A DNA stretch of 64,000 nt from a bacterium (GTDB lineage: Bacteria > UBA8248): assembly GCA_022828125.1 (NCBI GenBank), contig JAJEJD010000002.1:1-64000 (forward strand). The letters are read 5' to 3'. Each line of letters begins with the position of its first letter. The stretch's first letter is position 1. This document shows positions 17,726 through 26,965 of the stretch, in pieces. Under the pieces are notes generated by a model. It saw only the letters and a program-made list of their open reading frames with translations. It ran no database searches and was not told the DNA's origin. The translations under genes were made by a program, and so were the position numbers.

Positions 17726-19017
17726 CTCACCTCTCCCGCCGTTTTCATGTGTGAAATCAAGGGCATGATTTGCCCCGCCTGCCGAAGGACGATGACTTTC
17801 GAATCCGGTCCCGCAGAACCCAAGGCGCTATCGACCGCCGCACCTATTGACCCGGCCCAGCCGAATCCCATCCTCTCCGCCTCTTCGCGACCGATGTGAG
17901 GAGAAACCAATACCCCTTTCACGCGCCTGGAGATGATTCTGCCGACGGCGACGAGCGTGTAGGCGAGGAGTTTTTCACGAAATTCACCAGCTTCGACCTT
18001 GCGGTAAAGGGCGTCAGGGTCTTTGAATCCATAACGTTCAAAACTGGGGAATTGCGGTGAAACACCCTCCCGGCAATCCGCGGCCAGGATGATCACCCCG
18101 CCGTCGCGACAGACGACGTCCGCCGCGCACACGGCCTTGATGGCCTGGCGCAGATCGATGTCGGAGGGATAGGCTTCTGCGACGACGACTTCCGCTTTCG
18201 CGGCGACCGGCACGCCGTATAGTTCCAGGCATCGCCCGCAGCCCGCCTTGTGAGCCGACTCCACGTCTCCGGCAACGGCGTCATAAATTCTTTCCTCATC
18301 CATCATGATCGTGTTGACGATGAAGCGCAGCCCGGCCCGGCGCGCGATGCGAACGAACGCTTCCCTTACCTTGTTGTCGAAGTTGCCGAGAATCTCGCTC
18401 ATCTCATAATCCAGGGCGGCCCAATGGGTCGCCTCTATCGTCGCCTCTCCGCAAATGCCGGGCATCACGCTCTTCGCCCCGCCCGAGAAACCCGCCGTCG
18501 CATGGGGGATGATGCTGCCGACGGATATGAGGAGACCCGTCTCCATGATTTCCCTGTTCATCAGCACTTCGAAGCCCAATTCGCTCCTTCCCAGCGAAGT
18601 CAGCCTGGCGGGGTTTTTCCATTCGTGGTTCAAAATCTCGAATCGAGCAGCCAGATCGTCACCGAACTTGCGCTGTATCTCCTCATCCGACATGGCGCGG
18701 TGTGTGCCCAACCCGATCAATATACGGACCGCGGAATCGGAGATGCCCGCCTCGGCGAGTTCTTCCAAGATAATGGGAACCACACGATGAAGCGGGGTAT
18801 GGCGCGTATTGTCGTCGGTGATGATCAACACCCTCCCGGCGCCTTTGGAAATCTCCCGGAGAGGGGGAGAGCCGATCGGGTTTCGAATCCGCTCCCTGAG
18901 GGCTTCATCGTCAAGGCCTGCGCCTTGATGCAGGGAGGGGCCATAGACGCCCATCAGCCGTCCATCCCCGACTTCGAAGTCCGCGAACAAATCGTTCGTC
19001 AAAGATATTCTGGCCAT
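17722..19017 (-). CDS. LarA-like nickel-dependent hydroxyacid racemase/epimerase homologue
   Basis: The 431-residue protein has LarA family marks in order: ITDDNTRHTP near residue 66, LGTHRAMSDEE near 103, IIPHATAGFSGGAKSVMPGI near 170 and EATHW near 195. These place the His, Lys and Arg residues that in LarA bind the nickel-pincer nucleotide or act as bases. Known homologues racemise lactate and other 2-hydroxyacids, and some epimerise sugar acids. It overlaps the NeuA-NeuB start by four bases and begins inside the stop of the upstream transferase gene, so it is firmly part of the glycan operon. A sugar-acid epimerase role is inference; cofactor genes larB/C/E are not in the window. Confidence 0.85.
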   Translation of the reverse strand: MARISLTNDLFADFEVGDGRLMGVYGPSLHQGAGLDDEALRERIRNPIGSPPLREISKGAGRVLIITDDNTRHTPLHRVVPIILEELAEAGISDSAVRILIGLGTHRAMSDEEIQRKFGDDLAARFEILNHEWKNPARLTSLGRSELGFEVLMNREIMETGLLISVGSIIPHATAGFSGGAKSVMPGICGEATIEATHWAALDYEMSEILGNFDNKVREAFVRIARRAGLRFIVNTIMMDEERIYDAVAGDVESAHKAGCGRCLELYGVPVAAKAEVVVAEAYPSDIDLRQAIKAVCAADVVCRDGGVIILAADCREGVSPQFPSFERYGFKDPDALYRKVEAGEFREKLLAYTLVAVGRIISRRVKGVLVSPHIGREEAERMGFGWAGSIGAAVDSALGSAGPDSKVIVLRQAGQIMPLISHMKTAGEVS

Positions 19018-20903
19018 CAGCCTGTCTCCGCCTCATCGTTTCTCCACAATTCGGAATCGGGGGATGAGAAAATATCCACCCATTCCGCACGCCAGTTCGT
19101 GTTGCTCCTGTAGTAGCGATGCGCAAACTCGGCGACGGCTTCCCGCGTGCGCTCCTCCTCCCACCACGAATCGACGTCGGGCCAGATGGCGTTCAGGTGT
19201 CTCGCCGCTCTCTCGCCGGAGGAATGATGAACGCTCACACTTGAGAGTTTTCTCAAGTAGGGTTTCGCATGATTCGAAACCCGCCAGGCGTTTTGATGGC
19301 CAAAGAAGAGGGTCGGGATGCCCGCCGCCATCGTGAAGGCCGCGGTCGTGCCCGGACGGTCGAGAACGCAAACGCTACAGTTCGCCAACGCGGACGAGAG
19401 CCTGCTCGGCATGTATCGCGCCAATTTGCCGTGAAGTATTTTTACGTCGGGATATCGCGTTTCGATGTAGACTTGGTCGTACTGATTGTTTCTCCTGCGC
19501 ATATACGGCCTGTACCACAAGGCGGAACGGGGCCCGTCACCTAAGTGTTCGATGAAACTCGCTTTCTCCCGCATGTAGTGAGCAATGTCTTCGGGAAGGC
19601 AGTCCGCCGCCAGCCATTTGAGATAGAGGGTGAGTTCGGAGCTGACCAGAATGATGGATGAACTCCGCTTCTTGCTCCGCCTCATCTTGGAGAGAAAAGG
19701 GGAGGAAGCCGGCGCGGCGCTTACCCGATAATCGGATTGGCGCTTCCATCCCCACGATAGGAACCGATCGGCCGTCTCATACTCGGTGAGATAATGCCAG
19801 GGCGCCGATTCGATGATGCCGTAGTTTCCTCCATGTTGATTGATGACCAGCCTGACGGGGCGTTTTTCGAGGAGAGCGGCCACGTAAAAATTCGACTGAT
19901 CGTCGTTGCCCAGATGGCCATAGGCGATGGTGTCCGTCCAGGGCGCCGTCGCCTTCACCTTGAGCAGGGCTTTTTTCTCGTTTTTCAAGTAATGTTCCGT
20001 GAATACCCTCGGTATCGTTTCCAAAACGAGTTCATCCAGAACATTCAGGAAAATCCCGGCTTCCTCGGTCGCGATGCGTTGAATCGATTGGAGTTCTCCA
20101 ACTACGTCTCCCCTGGTGAGTTGCGCATTTCCCGCGTCAAGCGTCTTCTGAAACGCTCTCGCGGCCTCCCTCCAGCGTCTTCTGCCTCGAAACACCATGC
20201 GTAAGGATATATAAGCGGCATCCAGCGGACTTAAGCCGTGTACTTTGTGAAACTGCACGTATCCCAAGTTTGAGGAGAGGATACTGGCCCAGCGATACAC
20301 CTCCATTTTTCTTTGTACTTTTTCGAAAACGGCGTAGTTTTCTGCTGTAGAAGCGCCCGGGGAGGGGTTCAAAGAAAAATATGAATCTTCCGGGGCCGGC
20401 GCGCCCTCTCGGAATACCCAATCGTGGGGACGGAATGCACGGATGAACCTGCTGAAGATCAGCCGGTTCAGCGAGTCGTCAATCATCATCTGGTTGAAAT
20501 GAGGCGTCGTGATGGCCGAGAGGGTCTCATCGTTCGGTGCGAGATGCACCAGGTACGGAATGGCAGCCCGCACGCGATTTCTTACGCGCAAAAACCGCTC
20601 GAATGCACACATGACCAGATTGACGAGCCACGGCATCAGTAATATGCGCCAGTAGCGATTCGAATAAGAGCACCCGTGCCTTTCGTTTTGCCGGGTGCTC
20701 AGTCTGAAAAGATAGTATTCACAAACCTTCTCCAGGCTCCTGGAGACGGAGTGAACATCCTCGCTTCGGAGTGGAGACTCAATTCCGTATTTTCGCCATT
20801 CCCACCCGAAAAACTGGGACTCCGAAAGCGACCAGGGTCCCAGATGCTCGGCCTGTCGCTCATCCGGTATGGAATCGATCTTCGTAAGAATGAGTCGTTT
20901 CAT
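19017..20903 (-). CDS. LIC12162-family putative transferase
   Basis: About 628 residues. The opening KRLILTKIDSIPDERQAEHLGPWSL (positions 2-26; key elements ILT and LGPW) and later INQHGGNYGI, YETADRFLSWGW and a C-terminal VCVLDRPGTTAAFTMAAG resemble the LIC12162 family of large glycosyltransferase-like proteins first noted in Leptospira O-antigen loci. The last segment looks like the nucleotide-sugar-binding half of a GT-B fold. The substrate is unknown. It is the first gene of the leftward operon and overlaps the LarA-like gene as TGATG. The Met at 20903 is chosen; a GTG at 20924 is possible. The family assignment rests on recalled pattern, not a search. Confidence 0.72.
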   Translation of the reverse strand: MKRLILTKIDSIPDERQAEHLGPWSLSESQFFGWEWRKYGIESPLRSEDVHSVSRSLEKVCEYYLFRLSTRQNERHGCSYSNRYWRILLMPWLVNLVMCAFERFLRVRNRVRAAIPYLVHLAPNDETLSAITTPHFNQMMIDDSLNRLIFSRFIRAFRPHDWVFREGAPAPEDSYFSLNPSPGASTAENYAVFEKVQRKMEVYRWASILSSNLGYVQFHKVHGLSPLDAAYISLRMVFRGRRRWREAARAFQKTLDAGNAQLTRGDVVGELQSIQRIATEEAGIFLNVLDELVLETIPRVFTEHYLKNEKKALLKVKATAPWTDTIAYGHLGNDDQSNFYVAALLEKRPVRLVINQHGGNYGIIESAPWHYLTEYETADRFLSWGWKRQSDYRVSAAPASSPFLSKMRRSKKRSSSIILVSSELTLYLKWLAADCLPEDIAHYMREKASFIEHLGDGPRSALWYRPYMRRRNNQYDQVYIETRYPDVKILHGKLARYMPSRLSSALANCSVCVLDRPGTTAAFTMAAGIPTLFFGHQNAWRVSNHAKPYLRKLSSVSVHHSSGERAARHLNAIWPDVDSWWEEERTREAVAEFAHRYYRSNTNWRAEWVDIFSSPDSELWRNDEAETG

Positions 20904-21048
20904 GCGTCGGGCACTTTTTCTCACGCCTCATGACATAGACATAAGGCGTGAACGGAGTTACGGCGCTGATGGCCGTCCCCCCAAGGCGCGCGTTGTTACA
21001 CCCTCGCGCCGCCCGACTTGACGGGAAAGAAATCTCGATATTCAGGCA

Positions 21049-21126
21049 TGGCGTCCCCAAGGGGATTCGAACCCCTGTTGCCGGCGTGAAAGGCCGGTGT
21101 CCTGGGCCAGGCTAGACGATGGGGAC
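21049..21126 (-). tRNA. tRNA-Glu (anticodon TTC)
   Basis: Reading the minus strand, acceptor arms GTCCCCA and TGGGGAC pair fully, the anticodon stem CCGGC/GCCGG encloses CTTTCAC with TTC at the anticodon, and the T arm is AGGGG-TTCGAAT-CCCCT. The 3' CCA is encoded. It stands between the glycan locus and an EamA transporter gene and could mark one boundary of the variable locus. Confidence 0.97.
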
Positions 21127-21225
21127 AAGCTAATCAACCATGATGCCCGGGACGGGAAACCCCGAACCATCAAGGGGTGGATTTATACTGGTTTTCAGGC
21201 CGGAAGTCCATCCTGTTCCACTGTT

Positions 21226-22095
21226 TCAAACGCGCAAGACGACGAGTATCACCCCGCTCACGGTGAGCGTCGCGCCCGCGGGCACGCGCCATGTGATGAA
21301 TTCGGCTCGCCTGAGAAAGACCACGCTGAAAAGCACGGTGAACAAAGGGCTGATCTGAACGAGCGGCACCACCCTGAAAACCTGGCTCACCTGCAATGCG
21401 GAGGTGAAGAGAAAAATTCCCATCCCCGCCGCAATCCCACCCAGCAGATATGGCCAAAACGCTTGTTTCACGTCTCCCGCCTCCTCTTCGCGCAAGGCGT
21501 AACAGGTGTATGCGCCCACCAGGACGAGAGCAGCAGAGGCACCTACCATCGAAGCGGGAAGTGCGCTCGAAAAGGCAACCAGCCCCTTCTTCCAGGACAT
21601 GGCTCCAAACCCCGAAATGATAGCTGCGATCAGGGGCCAACGGGCATCCCACCGGCTCCATCGCCCTTGCGTCTTTCCCGATACGAGCAACACGATGCCG
21701 CCAACCACGAACACAATACCTGCCAGATGATACCAAGCCGGGTCCTCTCCCAGAAAAACAAGTGCGAAAAGAGCGGCGAATATAGGAGACATACCCTTTA
21801 TCGGCGCCGCGCGCGCTACGCCAATCCGGTGGATACCAATCAGGAAGAAAATGAGGAAAAGACCCGGATTGCACAGGCCGCCAATCACCACCCACAGATA
21901 ATGCGCACCCATTTCCGGGAACGGAGGACCCAAGAGAAAAATCAACGGAGCGAAGAAGAGCAACTCCCCCACCAGCGTGATGGTGGCGCCCACGAAATGG
22001 TTGGCGTACTGCAAGCCCTTGCGAGCGAAGATATCCGCACAGGTGAAAGAGAGCGCCGCGCTCAGAGCGAGAAAAACAAACGGCTCGATCAACAA
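21226..22095 (-). CDS. DMT superfamily (EamA) transporter
   Basis: The 289-residue protein has about ten hydrophobic helices in two repeated halves. The second half ends PLVQISPLFTVLFSVVFLRR, and the first contains APIKGMSPIFAALFALVFLG, both typical of EamA domains. It is an inner-membrane metabolite or drug exporter; the substrate cannot be predicted. It lies 66 bases downstream of the M20 amidohydrolase gene on the same strand, so they may be cotranscribed, and ends about 100 bases before the tRNA gene. Confidence 0.88.
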   Translation of the reverse strand: MLIEPFVFLALSAALSFTCADIFARKGLQYANHFVGATITLVGELLFFAPLIFLLGPPFPEMGAHYLWVVIGGLCNPGLFLIFFLIGIHRIGVARAAPIKGMSPIFAALFALVFLGEDPAWYHLAGIVFVVGGIVLLVSGKTQGRWSRWDARWPLIAAIISGFGAMSWKKGLVAFSSALPASMVGASAALVLVGAYTCYALREEEAGDVKQAFWPYLLGGIAAGMGIFLFTSALQVSQVFRVVPLVQISPLFTVLFSVVFLRRAEFITWRVPAGATLTVSGVILVVLRV

Positions 22096-22161
22096 GGCGG
22101 GAGTCTCCGCGCGAAAATCGACGACCTCAAAGATACCCTCACTCAGAGGAGTCCTGAAAAT

Positions 22162-23382
22162 CTAGGCGAGGTATTTTTCCGAATTTCCCAGGAACTCGAC
22201 TACAGCTTGAGCGTAGACGCTCACGCCTACCGGCAAAGCGTCCTCATCCAGGTCGAACAGATCGGAATGCAACCCGTGAACGAATCCTTTTTCCGGGTTC
22301 GATATGCCCACGCGAAACAAGGCGCCGGGCCGTTTCTCCGCCATATAGGAAAAATCCTCGGCCCCCATGGAAATCGGCATTTCCTCCACGTTCTCCGCGC
22401 CGAGAACCTGAACGCCCGCACTTTCGACGAGTGCAGCGGCGGCCTCGTGGTTTACCAGAACGGGATACCCCGGCGTTATCTCAAGATCGATTTCCACGTC
22501 GAAGGCTTCCGCCACGCCGCGCGCCACGGCCCGTACGCGCTCGGCCAATTTGTCTCTGACCTTCGGATCATGCGTTCGGATAGTGCCTTTTATCCTCGCA
22601 TCACGCGGCATGATGTTGAAAGCAACGCCGGACTCGAAAGTAGTGATGGAGAGGACAGCGGCCTCTAAAGGACCAACGTTTCTGCTCACGATGCTTTGAA
22701 GCGCAGTCACCAGATGGCAGGCGGCCAACAGGGCGTCTTTGGATTTATGGGGATACGCCGCGTGCGAGCTTTCGCCTCTCACGTGAATCTGGAGCCTGTC
22801 GCCCGCCGCCAGCGAAGGCCCTGACCTCTTGCCGATGCGGCCCGCAGGCATATCGGGCCACACGTGCGCGGCAATAAGGAGATCCACCCGCGGTTCTTCC
22901 AGAACGCCTTCTTCCACCATTCTCTTGCCGCCGGCCTTGCCCTCCTCCGCCGGCTGAAAGATGAATTTGACGTTGCCCCCTAAATCATCGAGCCAGTTTT
23001 TGTTCTCGGAAAGCAGGCGAGCCGCGCCCAGCAGCATGCTCACATGGGCGTCGTGACCGCAGGCGTGCATTTTCCCCGGCCGGCGGCTCTTGTAGGGCAC
23101 GTCGTTGGACTCATCGATGGAGAGCGCATCCATATCCGCGCGTATGCCAATTGTGGGGCCGGGGCGCCCTGTCTCGAGCAGGCCGACTACTCCCGTTTCC
23201 GCGATGCCGGCATGCACATCGAGGCCGAAACTCTCGAGGTTCTCCACGATGAGGCGGGAGGTTTCATGCTCCTCATAGCCGAGCTCGGGGTTCATGTGAA
23301 TGGCGCGCCTGGTCTCTGAAAGCCACGGCAGCAGCGCCAGTGAGGCATCCCGTATCGATCGAGACGTGTCGGCAGACTTCAT
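22162..23382 (-). CDS. M20 family amidohydrolase
   Basis: The 406-residue cytosolic metallohydrolase shows MHACGHDAHVSMLLGAA, FIFQPAEEGKAGG with the catalytic glutamates, and SMGAEDFSYMAEKRPG near the C-terminus, all hallmarks of the M20D group (hippurate hydrolase, IAA-amino acid hydrolase, N-acyl-amino acid deacetylase). RADMDAL carries the metal-binding Asp. It probably cleaves an N-acyl amino acid or related amide. ATG 23382 is the only good start. It follows an acyl-CoA synthetase gene after 258 bases with no recognisable feature, and precedes an EamA exporter. Confidence 0.93.
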   Translation of the reverse strand: MKSADTSRSIRDASLALLPWLSETRRAIHMNPELGYEEHETSRLIVENLESFGLDVHAGIAETGVVGLLETGRPGPTIGIRADMDALSIDESNDVPYKSRRPGKMHACGHDAHVSMLLGAARLLSENKNWLDDLGGNVKFIFQPAEEGKAGGKRMVEEGVLEEPRVDLLIAAHVWPDMPAGRIGKRSGPSLAAGDRLQIHVRGESSHAAYPHKSKDALLAACHLVTALQSIVSRNVGPLEAAVLSITTFESGVAFNIMPRDARIKGTIRTHDPKVRDKLAERVRAVARGVAEAFDVEIDLEITPGYPVLVNHEAAAALVESAGVQVLGAENVEEMPISMGAEDFSYMAEKRPGALFRVGISNPEKGFVHGLHSDLFDLDEDALPVGVSVYAQAVVEFLGNSEKYLA

Positions 23383-23640
23383 CGATTCGTTTTCCTCATC
23401 ACCTTGATGTCCTCGCTGAAGTAAATCCGCAAGGGTTCGCTAGACACTCGGGTAATTTGTTCAATGAAGGGTAAATATCACAAACAATGGTGATAAACCA
23501 ATCCGTCGTCCGAACCTGCGCTTATGGGTCTGGGCGGCTATTTCGTTCAGGCATGAATGCTTTGTTCTGCCGCGGGTTTGATAAAGTAGTAACACCACAA
23601 ATTAAAAAACGCACACGGATCTATCACCCACACCAGGCCA

Positions 23641-25317
23641 TCAAAAATCATCCACAGAGAATTCTGGCTGCTCACGCAATATCGCCTTGATGTCCTCTCG
23701 CTTGTGTTTGCGCGTGGTGGTTTTGGGCAACTCCTCTTCAGGCCAGAGGAAAAACCCGGCCACCCTCTTGTAATCCGCGAGATGCGCGCTCAGCCGTTTG
23801 AGTTCGGAATCGGCCAGGGCAGTGCGCTTTTCGTCTTCTTCGGGCAAATCGGCTTCGGGGTCGAGCACCACGACGGCGAACACCTCCTCGCCGCCGCGGG
23901 ATGTTTTGCGCCCGATGACACATACGTCCTGAATCCACTCGCTCTCGAGAAGCTGCTCTTCCACCTCTTCCGGGTAAATATTTTTCCCCGCCTCGGAGAC
24001 GATGACGTTCTTGGAGCGACCGCAAATCGTGAGGTAACCGTCCGCGCCCAGGCGGCCGATGTCTCCGGTATGGAACCATCCATCCCGCAGGACCTCCGCC
24101 GTGAGTTCGGGGTTCTCGAAGTAGCCCTGCATCACGTTCGGGCCGCGTATGAGAATTTCACCCTCTCCCTCGTCCCCACCCTCTACAGGTTCGATCCGCG
24201 CCTCCACCCCCGGAATCGGCGGGCCGACGGTTCCGATTCTGTTCGGCGCTCCCGGTGGATTCGCATGGGTGACGGGGGAGGTTTCCGTCAAGCCATACCC
24301 CTGGAGTACCTCGATCCCCAGAATAAGCAAATCACGAGCGATTTTGGGGTCGAGCGCCGCTCCCCCGCTCGCGAAATAGCGCAGATTCGGGCCGAGATTC
24401 TTCTTGACCTGGGAAAACAGAAGATGCCCGACGCGAAGGCCCATGGACAAGCAAACACCGGAAATCCCGAAAAGCATATTGAAGACGAGTTTCTTCGCCC
24501 CACTCAGCGAATCCACGTTCGAAATGATTCGTTTGTGGATGAGCCGCGCCAGCGCAGGCACCATCAGGCAGATGGTGATGCCTTCGTTTTGCATGGCCTC
24601 CACGAGGAGGCGAGGGTTCAACGATGAGAGGTAATGCACACGGGCGCCGGCCGCAAGCGGTATCAGAAAACCGCCCGTACTCTCGAACATGTGATGAAGC
24701 GGCAGAATCGATAGAAAAACATCGTCCTCCCCGGCAAAGAAAGGTTCAAGTACGGCGCACACGTTGGATGTGATGTTCCCGTGAGAGAGCATCACGCCCT
24801 TGGGCGTTCCCGTCGTTCCCGATGAAAACGACACCAGCGCAAGATCGCCCGGGCCGCGTTCCGCGCCCGGCAGCGCATCCAGTGAAGAGACAGGGTCAAC
24901 TTCTCTCTCTACATCGATTCGCAACACCGCGCAATTCGATGCGAGGCCATCCACCAGCGCACTGGCGCGTTCTTGTTCGCTGGCGTCCGTAAACAGGCAT
25001 ACGGGTCTTGCCTTCTCCAGTATGTTCGCGAGTTCTCCTTCCCTTAGATTCACGTCAAGAGGCACGAGAACGCCGCCGGCGAGCAGCGCGCCGAAATACC
25101 CCACCCCCCATTCGGGTTGATTCGGCGCCAGCAGGGCGACGAAATCGCCAGGTTTCACGCCCGCATCCATTAACTCGCGCGCCAGGGCAGCTGCCTTTCC
25201 GCACAACTGCCTTCTCGTGAGCCTCACCCGGCCGCGTCCTTCTACATCGCCTTCCAGGGCAATCGAATCGGGAAATTTCGCGGTTGTCTCTTTCAGGAGC
25301 TCAATCAGCGTATCCAT
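23641..25317 (-). CDS. Long-chain acyl-CoA synthetase (AMP-binding enzyme)
   Basis: The 558-residue ANL superfamily enzyme carries the P-loop SFSSGTTGTPKGVMLSH, QGYGLTETSPVTHAN, DGWFHTGDIGRLG and the C-terminal VSEAGKNIYPEEVEE and ELPKTTTRKHKRED, whose lysine closes the thioester-forming state. It activates a fatty or aryl acid to the CoA thioester. Length and motif spacing are normal for FadD-type enzymes. The region between it and the M20 gene (258 bases) shows nothing notable. Its substrate is unknown. Confidence 0.93.
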   Translation of the reverse strand: MDTLIELLKETTAKFPDSIALEGDVEGRGRVRLTRRQLCGKAAALARELMDAGVKPGDFVALLAPNQPEWGVGYFGALLAGGVLVPLDVNLREGELANILEKARPVCLFTDASEQERASALVDGLASNCAVLRIDVEREVDPVSSLDALPGAERGPGDLALVSFSSGTTGTPKGVMLSHGNITSNVCAVLEPFFAGEDDVFLSILPLHHMFESTGGFLIPLAAGARVHYLSSLNPRLLVEAMQNEGITICLMVPALARLIHKRIISNVDSLSGAKKLVFNMLFGISGVCLSMGLRVGHLLFSQVKKNLGPNLRYFASGGAALDPKIARDLLILGIEVLQGYGLTETSPVTHANPPGAPNRIGTVGPPIPGVEARIEPVEGGDEGEGEILIRGPNVMQGYFENPELTAEVLRDGWFHTGDIGRLGADGYLTICGRSKNVIVSEAGKNIYPEEVEEQLLESEWIQDVCVIGRKTSRGGEEVFAVVVLDPEADLPEEDEKRTALADSELKRLSAHLADYKRVAGFFLWPEEELPKTTTRKHKREDIKAILREQPEFSVDDF

Positions 25318-25404
25318 ACCAGTTCCTCCTGCTTCGGCCCGGCCGAAAGCTTCCGACAGGCAGAGCGGGGTTTACCACCACTCGACTCAAGCAAACGTCC
25401 CGGG

Positions 25405-26196
25405 CTAAATCAACCGTTTCCTGACCTGCCAGGCGGCGAACTCTCCCGCGAAAACCAGGGCGATAATCGCCAACACCAGCACGCCTGATTTTTGCCACTG
25501 AAACTGCTTCACGTATAAAAACACATAAAACCCCAGCCCCCCCGCGCCGACGAGACCCAGAATTGTGGAATCGCGAAGGTTCATCTCGAAACGTATGGCC
25601 AGATGCGCGACCATCTGCGGCAAAACCTGGGGAATGAGGCCGTGTTGAATGATCTGAAGGGAAGAGGCGCCCGTACCCTGCAATGCAAGCAGGGGTTTCG
25701 GGTCGGTCGCCTCGATTTCCTCCGCCACGAACCGGCCGAGCACTCCGACGGAGTGCACCGCCAGCGCCAACACGCCGGGAAAAGGTCCGAGCCCCACGGC
25801 GGAGACGAACAACAACGCGAGGAGCAGCAGGGGAATGGAGCGGACGAATGCCATGAACGCCTTGATGGGCAGGTGCACCCAGATAGGCGTCCAGTTCGAC
25901 GCCGCAAGCACGCCCAGAGGATAGGCGAACAACGCGCCCAGAAAAGTGCCCGCAATGGTGGTTTGCAGCGTTTCGATAGCCGAGGTCAGCAAAACGTCCC
26001 AGACTGACCAATCCGGCGGCGTCATCCGGCCAAAGAAGTGAAAGAGTTGGGGAATCCCGCGCCAGAATTGCCCGGGTGAAAACTCAGAACCCTGAAAAGA
26101 CCAGAATAAGAGTGCGCTAACCGCCAGGAAGAGGCTGGCCTTGCCAGCCATACGGCCAGGTGAAAGCGCTTCTGCTTGCTCTCGTTCCGTTGCCAT
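25405..26196 (-). CDS. phnE: Phosphonate-type ABC transporter permease (PhnE family)
   Basis: The 263-residue inner-membrane protein has about six helices. The SAIETLQTTIAGTFLGALFA segment opens the permease domain, and GASSLQIIQHGLIPQ is the EAA loop that docks on the ATPase. It is part of a phnD-phnC-phnE order. Its start region overlaps the phnC 3' end by 80 bases; a Met at 26151 would shorten this. Known relatives import phosphonate, phosphite or phosphate; the cargo here may differ given the operon's unusual leader gene. Confidence 0.9.
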   Translation of the reverse strand: MATEREQAEALSPGRMAGKASLFLAVSALLFWSFQGSEFSPGQFWRGIPQLFHFFGRMTPPDWSVWDVLLTSAIETLQTTIAGTFLGALFAYPLGVLAASNWTPIWVHLPIKAFMAFVRSIPLLLLALLFVSAVGLGPFPGVLALAVHSVGVLGRFVAEEIEATDPKPLLALQGTGASSLQIIQHGLIPQVLPQMVAHLAIRFEMNLRDSTILGLVGAGGLGFYVFLYVKQFQWQKSGVLVLAIIALVFAGEFAAWQVRKRLI

Positions 26197-26962
26197 TCAC
26201 GACTCCGTTCGTTCCCATGAACTCGTAGATTTCAGATATCCTATCATTCGAGAGGGAATCCGAAGAACCATCCCACATGATTTTTCCGTTTTTCATCGCG
26301 AGGATTCTATCCGCATATTTCCGCGCAAGCTCGGGAAGGTGGAGACTCATGATGAGCGTGAGTTTATAGGCGTCGCATACTGACACGAGAAGATCCATGA
26401 TGTCCTCGGCCAATGCCGGGTCCAGGCTCGAAACGGGTTCGTCTGCCAGCAGAATCGTCGGCTCCTGTGCCAACGCCCGGGCAATGGCCACGCGCTGCTG
26501 CTCCCCGCCAGAGAGTGTGCGGGCGAAACGGCGTTGCTTGTCCTCGAGATGCACCTCGTGAATGGCCTGTGCGCAGATTTGTAAATCGCGCTGCGAACAG
26601 ATTCCCAACATGCTTTTCAACAAAGACACATAGCCGAGTCTTCCGTGATAGACGTTTTGCCAAACGGTTTCCCGGCCTATCAAATCGAAATGCTGATGTA
26701 TCATGCCGATATGCCGATGGTGGGTTTTCATCTTATGCGTATCCTTGATCGGGAAAACATCACCCATCACGACCACCTTACCTTTCTGGCAAGGCACATA
26801 GCCTTTCAGCATTCTCATGAGAGTCGTCTTGCCGGAACCGCTGTTGCCGATGATAGCCACTCTCTCTCCACGAGAGACCTCGAGATGCTCGAGAGAAAGA
26901 ATCGTCCGCCCCTCCATCTCAACGCGTGCATCTTCGATTTGGATGACCACCTCTTTCGACAT
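26117..26962 (-). CDS. phnC: Phosphonate-type ABC transporter ATP-binding protein (PhnC family)
   Basis: The 281-residue ATPase has Walker [11 protein letters not shown], the Q-loop region [11 protein letters not shown], signature [15 protein letters not shown], Walker [13 protein letters not shown] and the switch His in MSLHLP. It powers the importer formed with the PhnE-like permease. It begins three bases after phnD stops. The C-terminal 30 residues beyond the normal domain end overlap the phnE reading frame, which suggests tight translational coupling. Confidence 0.93.
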   Translation of the reverse strand: MSKEVVIQIEDARVEMEGRTILSLEHLEVSRGERVAIIGNSGSGKTTLMRMLKGYVPCQKGKVVVMGDVFPIKDTHKMKTHHRHIGMIHQHFDLIGRETVWQNVYHGRLGYVSLLKSMLGICSQRDLQICAQAIHEVHLEDKQRRFARTLSGGEQQRVAIARALAQEPTILLADEPVSSLDPALAEDIMDLLVSVCDAYKLTLIMSLHLPELARKYADRILAMKNGKIMWDGSSDSLSNDRISEIYEFMGTNGVVNGNGTRASRSAFTWPYGWQGQPLPGG

Positions 26963-26965
26963 TTT

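Noticed and set aside
21049-21126. tRNA-Glu as an integration site of a mobile element
   Set aside because: No integrase, no repeated tRNA 3' end and no phage genes are visible nearby, so only a possible locus border is noted.
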